Part shown: in pieces, positions 62,758 to 64,000 of the stretch
How the letters are laid out: every line of letters begins with the position of its first letter
How positions within the stretch are numbered: the stretch's first letter is position 1
NCBI GenBank assembly: GCA_905221605.1
Contig: CAJNDS010002209.1
Span: forward strand, 210,164-274,163
Direction of reading: 5' to 3'
Source: Symbiodinium natans
Lineage: Eukaryota; Sar; Dinophyceae; Suessiales; Symbiodiniaceae
Length of the DNA: 64,000 bases
Notes under the pieces: model-generated
What the model saw: only the letters and a program-made list of their open reading frames with translations
Databases searched by the model: none
What the model was told of the DNA's origin: nothing
Made by a program: the position numbers and the translations under genes

Positions 62758-63182
62758 GTTAGGGTTTAGGGTTTAGGGTTTAGGGTTTAGGGTTTAGGGT
62801 TTAGGGTTTAGGGTTTAGGGTTTAGGGTTTAGGGTTTAGGGTTTAGGGTTTAGGGTTTAGGGTTCACCCCGCACAGGTTCGGGGAAGACAGGGCTGAGGG
62901 CTTAGGGTATTTTCAGCCGGAAGTGCACCCCCGACTCTGCAAGGTCCAGAACACCCCCCCAAACCCTAAACCCTAAACCCTAAACCCCAAACCCTAAACC
63001 CTAAACCCTAAACCCCAAACCTTCCCCAGACCCCCGGAACAGAAGGGAAAAAGTGCGGCAGGCCTTGCAAGGCAGACCCTCGACCCCAAGGGATTTTAGA
63101 GTGTTTTTTGGGAGGGCTTTGGAGCTTCGGAATTGCAGGGTTTAGGGTTTCGGGTTTAGGGTTTGGGGTTTAGGGTTTACGG
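62758..63182. repeat. TTTAGGG array, spacer, then capped unit CCCTAAA - spacer - TTTAGGG
   Basis: G-strand 62758-62863 (about 15 units), 95 bp GC-rich gap, C-strand 62962-63021, spacer 63022-63135, G-strand 63136-63182. Confidence 0.93.
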
Positions 63183-63296
63183 TGAAGTGCTCAATCTCAC
63201 ATCCCGGCCGCCGCTGCCAGCACTGGCGCGCCGCCCGGCGATGCAGAAGCGAGGCTGCCGAGGCGACGAAGGCAGGCCTTCGTCTGAGGTAGTTCC

Positions 63297-63385
63297 TAGT
63301 AGGGAATGAGGGTTTAGGGTTTAGGGTTTCGGGTTTAGGGTGCCCTACATGATCCGTTAAAGGGTATAGATAAGAACCAGGGCCG
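63297..63385. mobile_element. Family B element interrupted by a TTTAGGG tract
   Basis: AGTAGGGAATGAGGG, then about 30 bp of TTTAGGG/TTTCGGG, then GCCCTACATGATCCGTTAAAGGGTAT, which rejoins the family B sequence of 1434-1567. The right half is missing. Confidence 0.8.
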
Positions 63386-64000
63386 TCGTTTCACAGGTCC
63401 CTCACGATCGCAATCTGGGCCCTAAACCCTGAACCCTAAACCCTAACCCTAAACCCTGACCCCAAAGACCTACCTTCTGCCGAACCCTTCAATTTAAAGA
63501 AAGCAGGGGAACACATTCGCCCTAGGGTTCGGGGCTGCGTGGACTGCCTGTGCCGTAATCGAAAATCCTTCTTCTAAACCACAAAAGCTCCAAAACCCCA
63601 AAGGTGTAGGGTTTTGGGTTTTGGGTTTAGGGTCCAAAAGCCCCAAGACCTTAGAGCTCCAAACCAAACGTAGGTTTTTTTATTATTTATTTATTTGTTT
63701 TATTTTCTTTTCTCTTTGGGGGGGGGGGGGCTTTGGAAAGCTAGGTTGCAATGAGACTTTACATGGTTCAGGGCGGAGGGCGGAGGCTTGTCGAGTCGAG
63801 TTGAGGCTTGACTTGGGCTTTCGGGGTTGTAGGGCTGAGGGTTCCCCGTTCAGATCCAACCAGGGTGGCAGGGGCTTGGGGGTGGGGGTGACGGTTTAGG
63901 CTTGCCCAAAACCCTAAGCCCTAAGCCCCTAAACCCTAAACCTCCAAACTCCTTATCTCCCAAACACCTAATCCTAAACCGCATCAAGCTTGGGGGCCCA

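Noticed and set aside
1-64000. Interpretation as a true chromosome end
   Set aside because: Arrays are short, interspersed, in both orientations and present throughout. No terminal uniform array is visible at either edge.
1-64000. CRISPR arrays suggested by regular repeats with spacers
   Set aside because: Repeats are 7-mers in tandem, with MITE and telomere logic. No repeat-spacer periodicity or cas genes.

Overview
The window looks like nuclear DNA of a eukaryotic alga or protist with Arabidopsis-type telomere repeats (TTTAGGG/CCCTAAA). A dinoflagellate is my best guess. The reasons are the repeat type, GC-rich coding sequence with lysine- and glutamine-rich proteins, long exons with few introns, introns ending AG|G, and gene products that match no textbook family. 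A chromerid, another TTTAGGG-type alga or a plant cannot be excluded from the sequence alone. No rRNA, tRNA, CRISPR array or bacterial-style operon was recognised.

Layout: positions 1-24,000 and 35,950-64,000 are a sea of interstitial telomeric repeats. Dozens of arrays, short to about 180 bp, perfect or degenerate, occur in both orientations. Between them lie short GC-rich sequences, homopolymer and AT microsatellites, and at least ten families of about 100-130 bp inverted-repeat elements (MITE-like, called families A-J here). One relic is clearly recognisable: a frameshifted SNF2-type helicase fragment at 45,985-46,244 (minus strand). A few other gene-like scraps are not identifiable. Many arrays form a recurring unit: (CCCTAAA)n, then roughly 70-160 bp of mostly GC-rich, apparently unique sequence, then (TTTAGGG)n. 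This is the polarity of a DNA fragment capped by telomerase at both ends.

Positions 24,000-35,950 are a gene island almost free of these repeats. It has four plus-strand gene models: a Gln-rich protein with a four-Cys motif (about 25.17-26.40 kb, two exons), a basic 335-residue protein (27,631-28,638), a roughly 1,155-residue protein split by a microsatellite-filled intron (29,141-32,981), and a 154-residue coiled-coil protein (34,564-35,028). A decayed, internally deleted copy of the large gene lies just downstream of it (33.3-33.9 kb). One 182 bp telomeric array sits between the first two genes. I cannot assign a function to any of the four proteins. The C-terminus of the large one has a weak AP2-like pattern.

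The most interesting theme is that telomeric tracts behave like inserted DNA. They interrupt copies of MITE families at comparable internal positions. Several are bounded by direct duplications of flanking sequence. Head-to-head junctions occur, and a nearly unmutated MITE has jumped into one tract. Together this suggests continuing exchange between telomere-repeat addition or insertion and MITE transposition. The mechanism is inference.
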